From Xylogone sp. PMI_703 (Eukaryota; Ascomycota; Leotiomycetes), in NCBI GenBank assembly GCA_021399445.1, contig JAJTUQ010000004.1, positions 124,001-188,000 on the forward strand: a stretch of DNA of 64,000 nt, read 5' to 3'. Positions 46,597 through 59,018 of this stretch are shown in pieces. The notes under the pieces were generated by a model. The model was given only the letters and a program-made list of their open reading frames with translations. It was not told the DNA's origin and searched no databases. A program made the translations under genes and the position numbers. Position 1 is the first letter of the stretch. Each line of letters begins with the position of its first letter.

Positions 46597-48166
46597 CTAC
46601 TGCGGATCTGCAACAACCTCCCAAGTGGTATCCTTTTTGATAATCATCTTCTTACTATCACTGCTCTCAACGCTGATATTATCCGCCGGATCAGTTCTGC
46701 TTTTACTCGTACTCCGCTCTCCATTGACACTCTTGTCGTTCCTAGTCCCATTCTTTTGTGACCAGATTCGGTATCGGTAATCCTCTTGACCGTTGGGCCG
46801 CAGGGTGCTCAGTTGATAGCTGTTGGAACCTCCATACGGGTAGGCACCCGCTGAGCCTGAGCCTGAGCCGTAAGCACTGGTTGGGTTCACGCCATAGTTG
46901 GATGCTAGGGTTTTGATAAATGGTCGGAGACTAGGGATCGTGGCTGCCATTATGGAATAGCAGAGTTCTGTTTGAGTCCAAACAATGAACTTGTCTTGAC
47001 GGAAGGTAGGGTTCGTTCTGAGGCCTTTACTATCGAACGTTGCGAGGCGGTAGGCTATTGATATTATTAAACTGTTTAAGTTAGTCAATTAGTAAACTCT
47101 TTGAATTGGGATTGGTGTTGGGTCACATACGGAAGACGCATGCCAAAGGCAATTACCACGGATGTCTTGTTTTCAAGAGAAGTGTGCAAGTCCCAGACAA
47201 GATAGACAGTCATGGCAACCAAAGCTAGCTCGAACATGATGTCAAATGCAGATATAATCTGCCATCGTAGGAACTAGATAAAATAGCATTGTCAAAAGCC
47301 ATTCTTGAATATATTCACTGAGTAAGGATAGTTACCACTCCAGGGCACTTCTGATTGAGAGATATCCACGGGTGCGAAAGATTGCATTGCAGAGCCAAAA
47401 CAAAGAGGGAAACAATAACCCAGACCACCATCACTCCAACAATAACATAGAAAGCGCGCCTATGGTGTTTGTGAGGGGTTAAACGCAAAAGGAGGAAGGC
47501 AACAGATATTTTGGAGAGGCCGAGAGATATGACGAAAAAAAGGATGCTGACATAAACCATCTGGAAGAAGTCACAAGTTAGAATAATGATAATCAATAGA
47601 TCGTACATTCGAAGAAAGGTAATAGTGGTATAGTTATTCTGCTGCGCTTACTCGTTGGATCTTGTCAAGATTCCCCTCCGAGACAAGTTCAATGGATTTC
47701 CCAAGTCCGTCGGCACATGCTCCAAGCACTATCGACGATTGTATAAGGCCAAGAATCTACGTTAGGCAATGTCTAGTCAGTAAATATCATCATATTTCAC
47801 ACAAATATATCCAAAAATTGGGTGCCGAATATCAATTTATAGGAAGTCAACTCTGGAAGAGAAACAAAAAGAAAAGAAAGCAAGAATCCCAGAAAGTGCA
47901 AAGCTGACGCAGATCCAAACCTGCACTTGCATTCCGAAACAAAAAGAAAACAAACTTCAACTTACCGTACTTGCAGCCAAAAACCACTCATCAAGCCCAA
48001 TTCTCGGAATCCTCCATCGAATGAAAATTTTAATCGCAGAGAACAGCAGAATAAATGATAGCCCCAGTGCTGTAGCGATGATGATCCACGCTGAGTGATC
48101 CGTCGTTGTGACTACAGCGAACGGTGGGTAGTGGTCTGGAGGAATGACGAAGTCTGGAGCCGACAT
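46597..48166 (-). CDS. fungal rhodopsin-domain integral membrane protein
   Basis: Five exons in phase: 47966-48166, 47652-47756, 47336-47560, 47131-47273 and 46597-47071; 382 residues. Seven hydrophobic spans are visible, the first at SAWIIIATALGLSFILLFSA, then SILFFVISLGLSKISVAFLLLRL with the family's conserved LxKISV pattern, and later FELALVAMTVYLVWDL. The C-terminal ~120 residues are hydrophilic, Gly/Ser-rich and probably cytosolic. This is the fungal 'rhodopsin domain' family related to PTH11-type receptors but without a CFEM domain, located in the plasma membrane. Ligand and signalling partner unknown. Intact. Confidence 0.87.
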
Positions 48167-50803
48167 GATTTAATCGTCGTAGGTTATTATCGTATTTTCG
48201 TTGAAGTGTGTCATATCAATGATTCGAGTCTCTTCTAATTCATTTTATTTTGCCTTGGGGGAGGGAGGAGAACGAATTGGCGCCAGCGAATTTTGAATAA
48301 AGGGGGATGCGTTTCTGAGTAGAAGGAATTCCTTGTGTATGTATATACAAAGCTGTACAAGATACAAATGTATTCGCAGGCGTGATTTCTTGCCAGTCGA
48401 AGAGCTGTAATATTGTCGGAGCGATAAGGAGCGAGAGGGTAGGGGTTGGTTGGGGAAGGGATTGAGTAGATAGTGAAGAATCTAGATCGTGGACATTATG
48501 GGTAACTTCACGATCTCACGTTGTACAGAGAGATGCACAGCAGCAGGAGACATCAGACAAGATGTTGAGATGGGGTACATTGGTTGGTGGTGGCTGTCGA
48601 TAGGGAAGAGAAGGCATGACACAGACAAGAGACACATACCCGAGAGAGAGGAGTCAGAGCAGATGAAAGCAGAACAGAGCAAGGAGGGAAGTCTGTGAGT
48701 GCATGCGCACGCCCTATGGGTAAGAGAGCACATCAAAGGCATTGAATCCTGCTTCATGTGGGAGGAGGGTAAAGCCTTGGGACCGGGCGTGGAGTGAACA
48801 ACCCCCTTGCAGAAAGGGATAGCAGAAATCCCTGCCATGTCTCAGTCCCTCCATCTTTACATTTGTGTCTAACCCCTCGCCTCTCCTACACAGGTGATAA
48901 TTGCGAATATGGGGCCTCTATTCACACGGCTACGGGATTGCACGAGAGTTTGCCAAGCGCAGTGAGGTGAGATGAGGATACACAGCATAACGCCCGCGAG
49001 ATGCAGACGCAATACCGGTATACACACACGATTTACCGTACGTGCGAACCGGCCGAACTCCTTGTTCTTGGCATGTATGCAATGGAGGGAAAAAGAAAGA
49101 AAATTATTACTGCAGAGAACCAACAGTACGCGCCAGGGCTCGGTTCAGCCACATCAGGGGCACACTTACCACACAGGTACCGTAGAGAAAGATGACATGC
49201 CGTAGGCAGTTTGATTTTTCTTTCCATCTTCAGCCATCTTCGGGACCAGACGAAATAAGGCGAGTTGGACAAGAGATACATTACGCTGGGAGAGGACGAG
49301 CGCAACCAATGGCTTGCGGGACCGCGGCGACTGAAGGCCGAGGTGGATGCATTGGCAAAAGGGCGTTGAAGCCGCCCGGGAAGGTATTATTGGCATGGTC
49401 TTGGGCTCACGAGAGATGTGATGTCTCATGTTCTCGTACTGTGTGGCGCTTTGTGGTTTTCTCATTCATCTTCCGTACCGGTTGTTATCTTTTGCTTATA
49501 CCGTAGTTTGTTGATGAGTGTTTTGGCATGCGCCACGATCTATGTCAAACTATCCTAACGCTATCCTGAGATCAGTACACAATACTGGATGAAACAAACA
49601 CAGCAGAGATGTATAGTTGAGTAGAAGCTATGTGCAGAGAGGGCGACTGGCTCGTACCTTGGCCTCGGCACCGATCTCAAGACACACAGACACACAGACT
49701 CGTCAGCTCAAGCCGCCGAGAGAACGAGGCGTTGGCGGACTCCAGGCCTTGACCACTCGGATCTCAATCTTCTGATTCCCTAATTAGCGCATGGTCTGGA
49801 AAGGAGTCCTCGCCCACTTGGACCCGCTCGAATCTCTCTCCGAACTGCTCGAGGGAAGTCCACCCCGTTAGTGCTGACGGTCGGTACCACTGCGTTGGGA
49901 AGCCCCTCTTGCGGCCAGATTCCGTCGTTGCCGTCCCGGAGCGGGTGTTATTGAGGGCTTAGGGTCTCAGCGGCACTTGGCTCTGGGTTTGAAGCATTGT
50001 TGGCTCTCTTAGTTCAACTGGGCGTGCGCAGGAGATGATTCATTGCCTAAAAGTCAACGTGGGATGGAGGATATCATCTCCGGTACAGAATGACGAGCCT
50101 GGTTAATCTGTCAACCTTTGTCATTATCTCGTGAATCATCTATTTCCCCTAAGGCAACGAATCGAACCAACACATTTGAAAGCACTAGGGGCATAGCTTC
50201 CAGGTGTTTGGAAATCATGCTTTCGAACGTTTCCAAGTGCAATCTCTGCTCGTTCGAGGGCTAAACAAGCTAGTTGCATTGTCACAACGTCATTCTACTG
50301 TTATTGTATTCTCATTGTATGTATGTTCTGAAACCAATCCGCCCTATCTTGTTGAGGGAAAGCTCTGAGCATTAATAGCATTTCTCTCTCTATTGTATAA
50401 GGCTCAAGGTCAACATCAATCTAGGCAAAAGCTCAATCTATGGCAGTTTGGTTAATGATTCCCTCAGGACGATCCAGCCATATCAGATCCAGAATATACG
50501 ATGACAAGCAACAGTCCAGGCCTTCCAAAGGCTTCGACAATACGTTGTCGCTGAGTTACATTAAGCAGGGCGTCATTCCGAGGAAAACAGGAATTATATC
50601 ATAGTCGGAAAGTGTTGTCCAAGATACAATATACTTCGTGTGAATCGCTTCAATCGCTTAGCTCGTTAATATCCATATCACAGCGGATCGAGTAGATGGG
50701 CCATTTAACATATAAGGACGGTCTTCAATACCTAACAAAAAGCGAGGCGATCCTAATACGTGTTAACTTGAGTCTTTATCGTAAGAAATTGGTGCATACT
50801 ACA
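48167..50803. other. long intergenic stretch, no supported gene
   Basis: About 2.6 kb, normal composition. It holds the promoter of the rhodopsin-domain gene on one side and of the GST-like gene on the other. Many short overlapping frames exist on both strands between 48.4 and 49.5 kb, none with motifs or splice chains. No repeats recognised. Confidence 0.45.
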
Positions 50804-51708
50804 ATGGCATCTCTTTCGACGGCCAAGCCTATCCTTCACTACTTCGATGTCGGCAGCTTCGGCCGTGGGGAAGTTGTACGGTAAACCTTGCTCTTCATCT
50901 ATTGTGGGAATGAGCTGATAGAGGAAGCGCGGCTAGGCTATTTTTGAAGGATGCAGGAATCGAGTTTCAGGATAACCGCTATGCATATGATGATACTTGG
51001 GCAGCCACAAGCAAGGAGTTGAAAGAAAAGGGTATAACCCGAACTGGAAAAATACATGCACTTGAGTATAATGGTATGATTTTGCATCAGATTAGCTACA
51101 TATCCAGCGTTTTCAATAAATTCAAATATCTTATGTATGACAGCATATTCCAATCCCCAGATATCTGGCACGGGAGCTCGGAAATTACGATAGCGAAACA
51201 AGTTTAGAGAAGTACGTTGTGGACGCTGTTGCAGACGTGTATATTGATTGGAGAGTAAGTAAGATAGTTCGTAAAAGTCAGTTATTGTGACCAATGTGCA
51301 GAACACATAGGCTCAATGGGTCCTTTACCTCCAAAATCCCACGGCCGAGTACAAGAACAAAGTTGTACCAGATTTCTATGACGTTCTTTCCCAGTATTAT
51401 TCCGAATGCGGCGGACCCTTTCTGTTGGGTTCCAGAGTTACTTATGCCGATTTTGCTGTTTATCAGTCCATTGACAACAATGAGAAAACAGGAACTCTTC
51501 CAGTGAGTTTAGGCACTTCTTGATTCTGCTATGTCTTGAACTATTACCATATTAAAATTTCCATAATCTTCAGATCACTTTGCCGGGTCCTATATTGAGA
51601 TTCAAGGAAGCGTTTGAAGCGCGGTCTCGTGTTGCTGCTTACCTTGCGATACGCGGCTCCGCATTGCTGAGCAGCTTGCAAGCGGATACAGCACCAAGGT
51701 CCAGTTAA
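50804..51708 (+). CDS. glutathione S-transferase-like protein with altered splice donor
   Basis: Exons inferred at 50804-50880, 50937-51090, 51144-51254, 51311-51502 and 51574-51708, giving 222 residues. The N-terminal thioredoxin-like half starts ILHYFDVGSFGRGEVVR, the usual GST opening with a candidate catalytic Tyr, and continues to GMILHQ then HIPIPRYLARELG, the conserved cis-Pro/Ser-loop region. The helical C-terminal half includes PFLLGSRVTYADFAVYQ. The join ILHQ to HIPIP demands removal of 51091-51143, a 53-nt intron that ends in AG but begins ATTAGC instead of GT. Either the donor is mutated and the gene is crippled, or a rare non-GT donor is used. Other introns are normal. Role would be glutathione conjugation in the cytosol. 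Confidence 0.7.
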
Positions 51709-54587
51709 TCTCCATCTAATTCATAGATACTAAATGTCAAATATGAGATGGCACTTTCAGCATGAGGAGACGCAGAATAACAAAGTCATGAAAATGTGGC
51801 TGTAGTTTAAATATCTAATCAAATGCTAGGCCGTATAGACCTGCGAGTAACCTCTACAGGCTCTATGCTTCCATGTGTTATCATATAACTGATCAGTACT
51901 TCATAACGGATTCGAAGATGAGACATTTGGGTTTTTGCATCTCATTGCGCATTTTGCGCTTTTGCGCTGGACTACACCAGAACATCTGGGGAAGAGAGGA
52001 GAGCAATCACTCAATGGCGGCTATAGGCAGGCATGGCAGGGTACCAGTCGCACGAGAGGGTTGCTCCTCATCGTAACACCCCACGATCGTTAATCTCACA
52101 ATCTGACAAAATATCTCATTTTTCATCGCTTGATCAGGGCCTGCTCAGAGTGTCGAGGCGATAGCGTAGCAGTGGCTGGGATGGAGCTGAGTGCCCGGCA
52201 GATGGATCCAGCGTTGCATTGCAGAGGAATCGTCAGCGATCGATGGTGTGATGTGCTGAAAAAGGGCACAGTGCAGGTCAGCAAGCACAACAGGAGGGTG
52301 ATGCAGGCGTGGCAGGGTCCTGAACTCATGTTGTATGTGATAGGTGAGTATTGCTCCACCTTATATGCAGATTCGGTTTTACTGGGGGTTGTCCCGCTTC
52401 GGACAGCGCAGTGAACCAGGAGAGGATAGCCAGCCGCTCCAATGCAGTTGTGCGGAGTCTTATGCAAACTCATCCTACTTGTAGTTAATTACTTGCTGCT
52501 AGAATTCCTTGATTCCTCTTGCTGGAAAGGAACAATCTCATTCAACCGGTTCTCAATTAAGGGCGCAGCATCATTAAGGCCTCCATTATGCCCCATTGTT
52601 ACCACGCCAATCGCAACTGCCATTGCTTCCCATGTTGCAGAAGTCTCCTCGGACATGACAGGAACCCCAAACTCTTCAGCCTCCACAGACCGAACATCCT
52701 CTGCCTATCTTCCCGCTGAAGGCTCTTGGCCCGTGTTGGTGGCAGCGTTGGTGGCTGCTGACGACGGGGAACACGATCCGGACCCTTGCGGGAGCACTGT
52801 ACACAGTAGGCCTGAGCGCAAACAGTGGGCCCTGGATTGTTTTCTTGGGCTTTCCTCAGAGCTCGTTCCCTTCTGGCTTGTAACCAACTAATGATTGAGT
52901 GGCGATTGTTTGGATAAAGGCGTGTTCCGTGCTACCGTACCGCAGTTAACGCAGTAATAAGTGTGGTAATAATCCCCGTAGCTTCGGCTTGGCCCTTTCT
53001 CTCCACTAGTACTAAGACACTGGCTACGCTTCTCCAAGAGTTCCCGTACAGGAGCAGCCACAAAAATGCTTCGGAGGGAAGAAGAAACCAACAGCTCTCC
53101 ACCAGCATCGGCTATTCCTTATTGTATTCCCTGCATTTTCATGGCTGTAGGATGCTCCCTTCCGTGGTATTCCGTTCAAGAAACAGCCCTCGGGAATCGA
53201 TTCTAGAAGTGGCTCAACCCACCCTTGCTTTCCTGCTCTCTTTTTGTTATTGCAAATTGGTCCCAAAAGCAACAGTAAGAGTGGCTTGAGCTCTTGCGAA
53301 TGCCACTGTTACATTGCGCCCAGTGGATCACTTCGTCTTCGCCTTTGCCCGGCCCACACAAACGGTACGATCCCCTATGGGCTCGTGAGTCTTTAATGTT
53401 TGTTTTAGTCTGGACAATTGGACAAGGCATGAACTCAAGTGGAGTACACAATATGAGGTGGCATGCTTCCGTATGGTACTGTAGCCCAGGGCATGGTAGG
53501 TACAGGATAGTTGCAGTAGTTGCTCCGTTCGTGCTTTCGTCTCTTTCCCCTCTTCTCTCTATCTCGCCTTGTTGCTGTCTGTTCAACCGCGTGCCAAGTG
53601 ATTTGAGTAACAGAGTCTGTTGCTGGACAGTTGAACGGTTTGTGCCATGCTGTACTACCTCACTACCTCTCCAAAGATCCTATACTGTTTCACAAAGCAG
53701 GGCAATCCATTATAATATGTAACCTCTCCGGGACCGCATTCCACAGTGTGACATGTAAGGTCGTTGTCACTGAGTACAGAGCCATTGTAAACCTCTTCTG
53801 CCGTCCTCTTCTTCCTGACTTCTCCCTTCGCTTACACCACTCTCATGCCCAACACGCATTCACAGCCTCGACAGCCACGGCATATCGAACATTCTCCGTC
53901 TCGGTTCGGTAGGCATGTCTCCGATCCCCGGTAACCATCTCCGTCTGCAGAAAAGGAAAAGCTGTCCCTTTCTATGGCGCCGGCCACGTTACATTTCAGC
54001 AAGTATTGGTTCGCCCTAGCAACTTCTTCGGTAACTCCTAAACCCCATAAGGTCTAGACAGAGGTCCCCATCTCGTTCTCGAACACTACTGACGATGCGA
54101 AGGCGTACCACCCTGACAAGCCTTGTCTCTGCCCCAGTCGCCATCTATTGATTCTACATAATACTAGAGACTTAGTTCCACGCCGTATTACTGGTAACAC
54201 CGTAGTTATACCATCTGATAGTTCTGCTTTTGCTGTTCGTTGCCCGCCGCGACGCCATCGTCCCAGGGAAGTGTTCATGCCCCGCGGGCTTGCATATTCC
54301 GGGTTGCAGGACAACGTGCCCGGCTTTCCCATCTCGACTCCTCTTCTTTGATTAATCACTATGTTCGCCTTTGTTCCTCTCATGTACGTCGGGCTTGGTG
54401 TGAGTGTACTTCTTGAACCTCTTTCGATCTTCTTTTCTTTGAATTGCCACTGATTTTCTCCCTTTGACAGTCGGCATCTTTGATCCAGTTAACATCTCGA
54501 GTCGGCGCGATATATTCGAACCATCATTGACTTGGTAAACTATTCAATTGATTATTCTCATTCAGAATCCAGAACTGGGTCAAGAAG
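51709..54587. other. long upstream region of the permease, no supported gene
   Basis: About 2.9 kb with higher GC than most intergenic sequence here and many overlapping frames on both strands, but no motif, no coherent splice chain and no frame clearly better than its shadows. Could hold a long 5' leader or noncoding RNA of the permease gene; nothing is certain. Confidence 0.4.
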
Positions 54588-56503
54588 ATGTCTAAGCAAG
54601 ACGACGACGTCCAAGTCGTCGATACTCCCCTAGATGATGGGCAGGCCCCAGAGAAGGATTATGATGGTCCAATTCCAGTGAAATACCGAGGTACAGCTGC
54701 TGATAAGAGGGATATGCATGTTTTGGGGAAGAAGCAGGTTTTGAGGGTATGTGTTTTCGCCAGGTCTATCAATATTTGGTGATTGTTGTATAGTTGACAC
54801 AACAGATCTTAGAGAAACTTCAAGTTTGTTACCATGCTAGGATTTGCTAGTACTGTCACCGCGAGTTGGGAACTTTTACTACCGTAAGTAGCCTTACTTC
54901 TCAGTCCTGAGGTGATACACTGACTTCTTTTCCAGCCTCTTCACCTTCGCACTTACGGATGGTGGCTCCGGCATCCTCTTCTGGGGCTTCATCGTCTGTG
55001 CATGCGGAATGACAATGGTTTACGCAAGTATCGCCGAGATGGCCTCCATATCACCTACGGCTGGTGGGCAATACCACTGGGTCTCTGAATTTGCGCCGCG
55101 GAGGTACCAGAAGTTCTTGAGTTACCTTGTAGGTAAGTGGTGTCTAGCCAGTCATTCTATGACTTTAGCTGTTTCCGTATTGTATATTTGGATATTGATT
55201 CTTCTCAGGATGGCTTTGCGCTATCGGATGGCAAGTCTTCCTCGCAGGTGTCTGCTTCATGGTTGGTACCATCATCCAGGGCCTCATAGCCCTGAATGTC
55301 GAGGGTTATGTCTGGCATAATTGGCATGGAACGTTGCTCACTATTGCCGTAATTGTGTTCTCCATCGTTTTCAATACCGTCTTGGCTGCGCGTCTTCCAC
55401 TTATCGAGGGAACCGTCTTGCTCCTCCATTTAGCTGGCTTCTTTGCAATCATTATCCCATTATGGGTTATGGCCCCTCGCGCACACTCGCATGTTTTGCT
55501 GGAGTTCACCAATAATGGAGGGTGGTCGAGCACAGGGCTATCTGCTATGGTTGGATTGACCTCGCCAATGAGTGTTCTGATTGGATATGACTGTTCAGTG
55601 CATATGTGTAAGTCATATCTCTATGGTTCTTTCGACTCGGGAGCCTCAAATGCTAATGATGAAACTGTGACTTACAGCTGAAGAGATTCGAGATGCTTCA
55701 ATTACTCTGCCAAAGGCCATCATGTGGGCCGTTATCCCTAACGCTATTATGGGTTTCATCATGTCTATAACTCTGATCTTCACTATGGGCGATATCGATA
55801 ATATTCTGTCTACTCCAACCTTCCAGCCCTTTATCCAGATATTTTACAACGCCACCGGAAGTTATGCTGGCACCAACACAATGACTGCGATCATTATCAT
55901 TCTGCTTGAGTCATGTTGTGTCAGTGAAATCGCTACTGCCTCGAGACAGATTTGGTCTTTTGCACGCGATCGAGGTCTCCCTGGCTCTACATGGCTGTCA
56001 CACGTACGTATCAAACCTATCATCAACCCATTTTATGATTGATTTCTTGACATACCCTATGCTTTTAGGTTACACCCGGCTGGAACATCCCTCTTCGTGC
56101 TGTCTGCGTCTCCCTCGTTGTCAGCTGTCTCCTTTCCTGCATCAACTTGGGATCCTCCGTTGCGCTGAATGCCATCAACTCTCTCGGCAGCGTCGCAATT
56201 CTCTCTTCCTACTATATTACCATCGGCTGTCTCATTGCACGCCGCTTATCTGGAGATCCACTCCCACCTCGCCGATGGTCCCTGGGCAAATTTGGCCTGG
56301 TGATCAATATCTTAGCTCTGATGTTTTTGACTCCCATCTTGTTCTTCGCCTTCTGGCCGCTAGCTACGCCAGTAACCGCTTCAAGCATGAATTGGTCTTC
56401 TACAATGTTTGGTGGAGTCATTATTTTCGCGTTGATCTATTATTTCATTAAGGGACGGCATGAGTACGTTGGCCCAGTGCTGCAAGTTAAGCGGGACGAG
56501 TAA
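54588..56503 (+). CDS. APC-family GABA/choline/amino-acid permease
   Basis: Six exons in phase: 54588-54746, 54813-54883, 54936-55132, 55209-55607, 55678-56003 and 56069-56503; 528 residues. A hydrophilic acidic N-terminus of about 50 residues leads into NFKFVTMLGFASTVTASWE, then TM helices with GGSGILFWGFIV and the conserved EMASISPTAGGQYHWVSEFA loop typical of the fungal GABA/choline permease branch. Also visible are SEEIRDASITLPKAI, the family's TM5-6 loop, and SRQIWSFARDRGLPGS. Twelve spans overall. Plasma-membrane proton symporter importing GABA, choline or related amines; the substrate cannot be told from the sequence. Intact. Confidence 0.9.
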
Positions 56504-57255
56504 AGAATCAGAGTACCTGTTTTATAGACGTGTTTAATGATGCGTTACTAGTCTGTGTTTGTATTAATCTAGAATACTTCGTTCGCTTTTAAAATTGCGG
56601 CATATAGGTCATATGATAGACATAAAAATAATCAGCTACAGCCAAGTGTTGCGGTTGTGCGTGGTTATCTGTTCTTGAGCCTGCATAGCACAAAAAAAAT
56701 AAATTGATCCAAGAAACTGGGAAATCATAAAATTAACCATAATGAGATGGATGCAGCAGCATGCATCTGTTCACTGATGTACTGCACGCTACTTAAATTC
56801 TTATCATTTTCTCAAGCCACCCAACATCTCACCTGCATATCCCACTTTAAAATAGGACTTCCGATAGGATATTTTGAGATAGATATTTAGAGAAGTACGC
56901 AGTATGTAACTTACAGCAAGGGCTCCATGTTAGCCAATAGCAGCATCTTACATATGACTAGCACCAACTGAATCATAATATGTCTGTTACATCCAAGAGC
57001 TGCAGAGTAACTCCACACCACAGGCGTACCAAAGGTCAAGGCAATCAGGTATAAGAGGTGATGCCATAAGTATGGTACCGAGTACCTGAGCTTTCCAAAA
57101 TCACCACCTTTCCTTTACCATATACTTATCAATCAGTGGATATTCATTTTCTATAGCTAGTTGCATATACGGAAACACTAGAGCTCTTAAATATTTGGGA
57201 ATAGCTACTTGTGCTATCATTAACACTACTTCTTACCCCGCGAAGGCCTCAGACC
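56504..57255. other. intergenic, no gene seen
   Basis: Promoter region of the methyltransferase gene; no motif chosen. Confidence 0.45.
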
Positions 57256-57972
57256 ATGGCGACCCAACACTCTCTCGCTGGTCTCGAAACCTTCGACAGC
57301 ATAAATATCGAATATGAACGCGCCTATGAAAACAATAAATTCAAAAAGGCCTGCATCAATGAAGCAATCTCTCTTCTCCCAAACAATGCTCGAGTCTTAG
57401 ACGTCGGTTGCGGCACCGGAATCCCAGTCTCGGACATGCTCTCCAAGGCGGGTCTCAACGTCGTTGGCTTCGACATATCTCCCAAGATGGTCAAACTTGC
57501 ACAGGATCGCGTGAAGGGTTCTTTCACCGTCTCCGATATGCTCACATACCCTAACGAGGGCCAGTTTGCCGCCATCTTCATGATCTTTTGCCACCTACAA
57601 CTCTCCTACCTCGACTTTCACACCGCAGTCTATAGATTCGCACGTGCTCTACAGCCGGGTGGGTTGTTTATCCTAGGTCAAATGCCGAGCGACACGAATG
57701 TCCCTGACGAATCTCCTGCATATAACGAGACGAAGAGTTACGTTGAAGATTACGATGCGCCGTTTATGGGAGAGATGTTGCCGACTTTTATGATGAGTGA
57801 AGCTGGTCAGCGGAACTTTTTTCGGTCGATGGGTTTCGAGGTCGTTTGGGAACGGGTTGATACGTTTCAGCCAAATAATGAGAAATGTGTTCCGGAGGTG
57901 CAGCAGTACATTATTGTTAAGAGGCTGGATGGTGAGGTCACGCCTCCGAAACCACTTCCGAAAAGAGAATAA
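57256..57972 (+). CDS. class I SAM-dependent methyltransferase
   Basis: Single exon, 238 residues from the ATG at 57256; the frame extends upstream only through a GTG. Motif I VLDVGCGTGIP is at residues 47-57, the acidic post-motif end GFDISPKMVKLA follows, and ALQPGGLFILGQMP marks motif III, the usual Rossmann methyltransferase order. Length and organisation fit small-molecule methyltransferases of the Methyltransf_11/25 group. Substrate unknown. It sits alone between the permease and an NmrA-like gene on the same strand; spacing of 0.75 and 1.05 kb gives no sign of co-transcription. Confidence 0.85.
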   Translation: MATQHSLAGLETFDSINIEYERAYENNKFKKACINEAISLLPNNARVLDVGCGTGIPVSDMLSKAGLNVVGFDISPKMVKLAQDRVKGSFTVSDMLTYPNEGQFAAIFMIFCHLQLSYLDFHTAVYRFARALQPGGLFILGQMPSDTNVPDESPAYNETKSYVEDYDAPFMGEMLPTFMMSEAGQRNFFRSMGFEVVWERVDTFQPNNEKCVPEVQQYIIVKRLDGEVTPPKPLPKRE

Positions 57973-59018
57973 TAAGTAGGTTGACTGTACAGCACGATAG
58001 CTTGATGATTAACATTTGTTACGGCATTAGCGTATTCCAATGATGTCCTTCTATAAATTGTACTGAGAGATTCATTTTGAGATAGAAGATATACTGCATT
58101 TTGGTGCTCTTGTATCAAGCATCCGTTGCAGTCACTCCGCTCATGACCTAATCCCTGGTGTGATTGTAACCATTAATATACCACTACAAGAACTGTGTTA
58201 GAATAGAGGCTGCCGATATCACGCGGCGATATGTCTAACTACTTCATTTAGGAAAGAAGGACCTGGTATTGTCTTGCTGAGAGTATCCCGTAGCAAGTTC
58301 ATTGCAAATATACCAAGAATGTAGTAAACAGGCGGCCGCGAGACACATTATATTAGCCCACTGGTGTAACGAAAGTATTCCCACAAAGCTATATCCATTC
58401 TATTAATAACTCAAGACCTATAGTGACTGTATGTCATTAAATAGTGTCCTCCCATTGTGCCATGTATACATTATATTGAGCCATCTCCAAGTTTTTGTCA
58501 ATTCAATCTATTAGTTGACTAAAACTGATAGATCGTTAATAGTTATATCTTAGATAAACTACCCACCAAATTGTGATAGCCGCTGCATCAAATACTGCTT
58601 GGATAATCACCAGTTTAGACATGCTCCCTTGGTAGCGCGGTGGATCAACCCTCTTGGTCTCCCTCCCCATGAATAAGACCCTAAGGTCAATGGAATAGTT
58701 TCACTCCGCGAAACGGAAAAGCTATTCGCAGATAATGGTTTACATAGTCAAATGTTATAGATTGCTACTCTAGGTTAGATCATAGGTACATCAAACACAA
58801 TACGAGGAAAGTTAAGCTAGTTAGCTCTCCCCATTATTAATAAACATGCTGATAAATTCTGATATGTCCACCGGATCCCACAACTTAACCTAACTCAAAC
58901 ACACCGCCTTGAGCTTATTTTGACCAGGATCAATTGTATACTACTTATTATTCTGAGGCTATATATAGGCTCGTCAAATATCATACGAAGGGATATTGAC
59001 CAGAACATCTGCCGACAA
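57973..59018. other. intergenic, no gene seen
   Basis: About 1 kb, moderately AT-rich; no coding or RNA feature recognised. Confidence 0.5.

Noticed and set aside
48482..49506. Several 60-118-codon frames on both strands
   Set aside because: Mutually overlapping, no motif, inside the promoter region of the rhodopsin-domain gene.
52123..53912. Dense overlapping frames on both strands upstream of the permease
   Set aside because: No frame is better than its shadows, none has motifs or convincing splice sites; likely noncoding or leader.
58620..58680. tRNA-like segment (TGGTAGCGCGGTGG)
   Set aside because: No matching acceptor stem or T-arm; does not fold as a cloverleaf.
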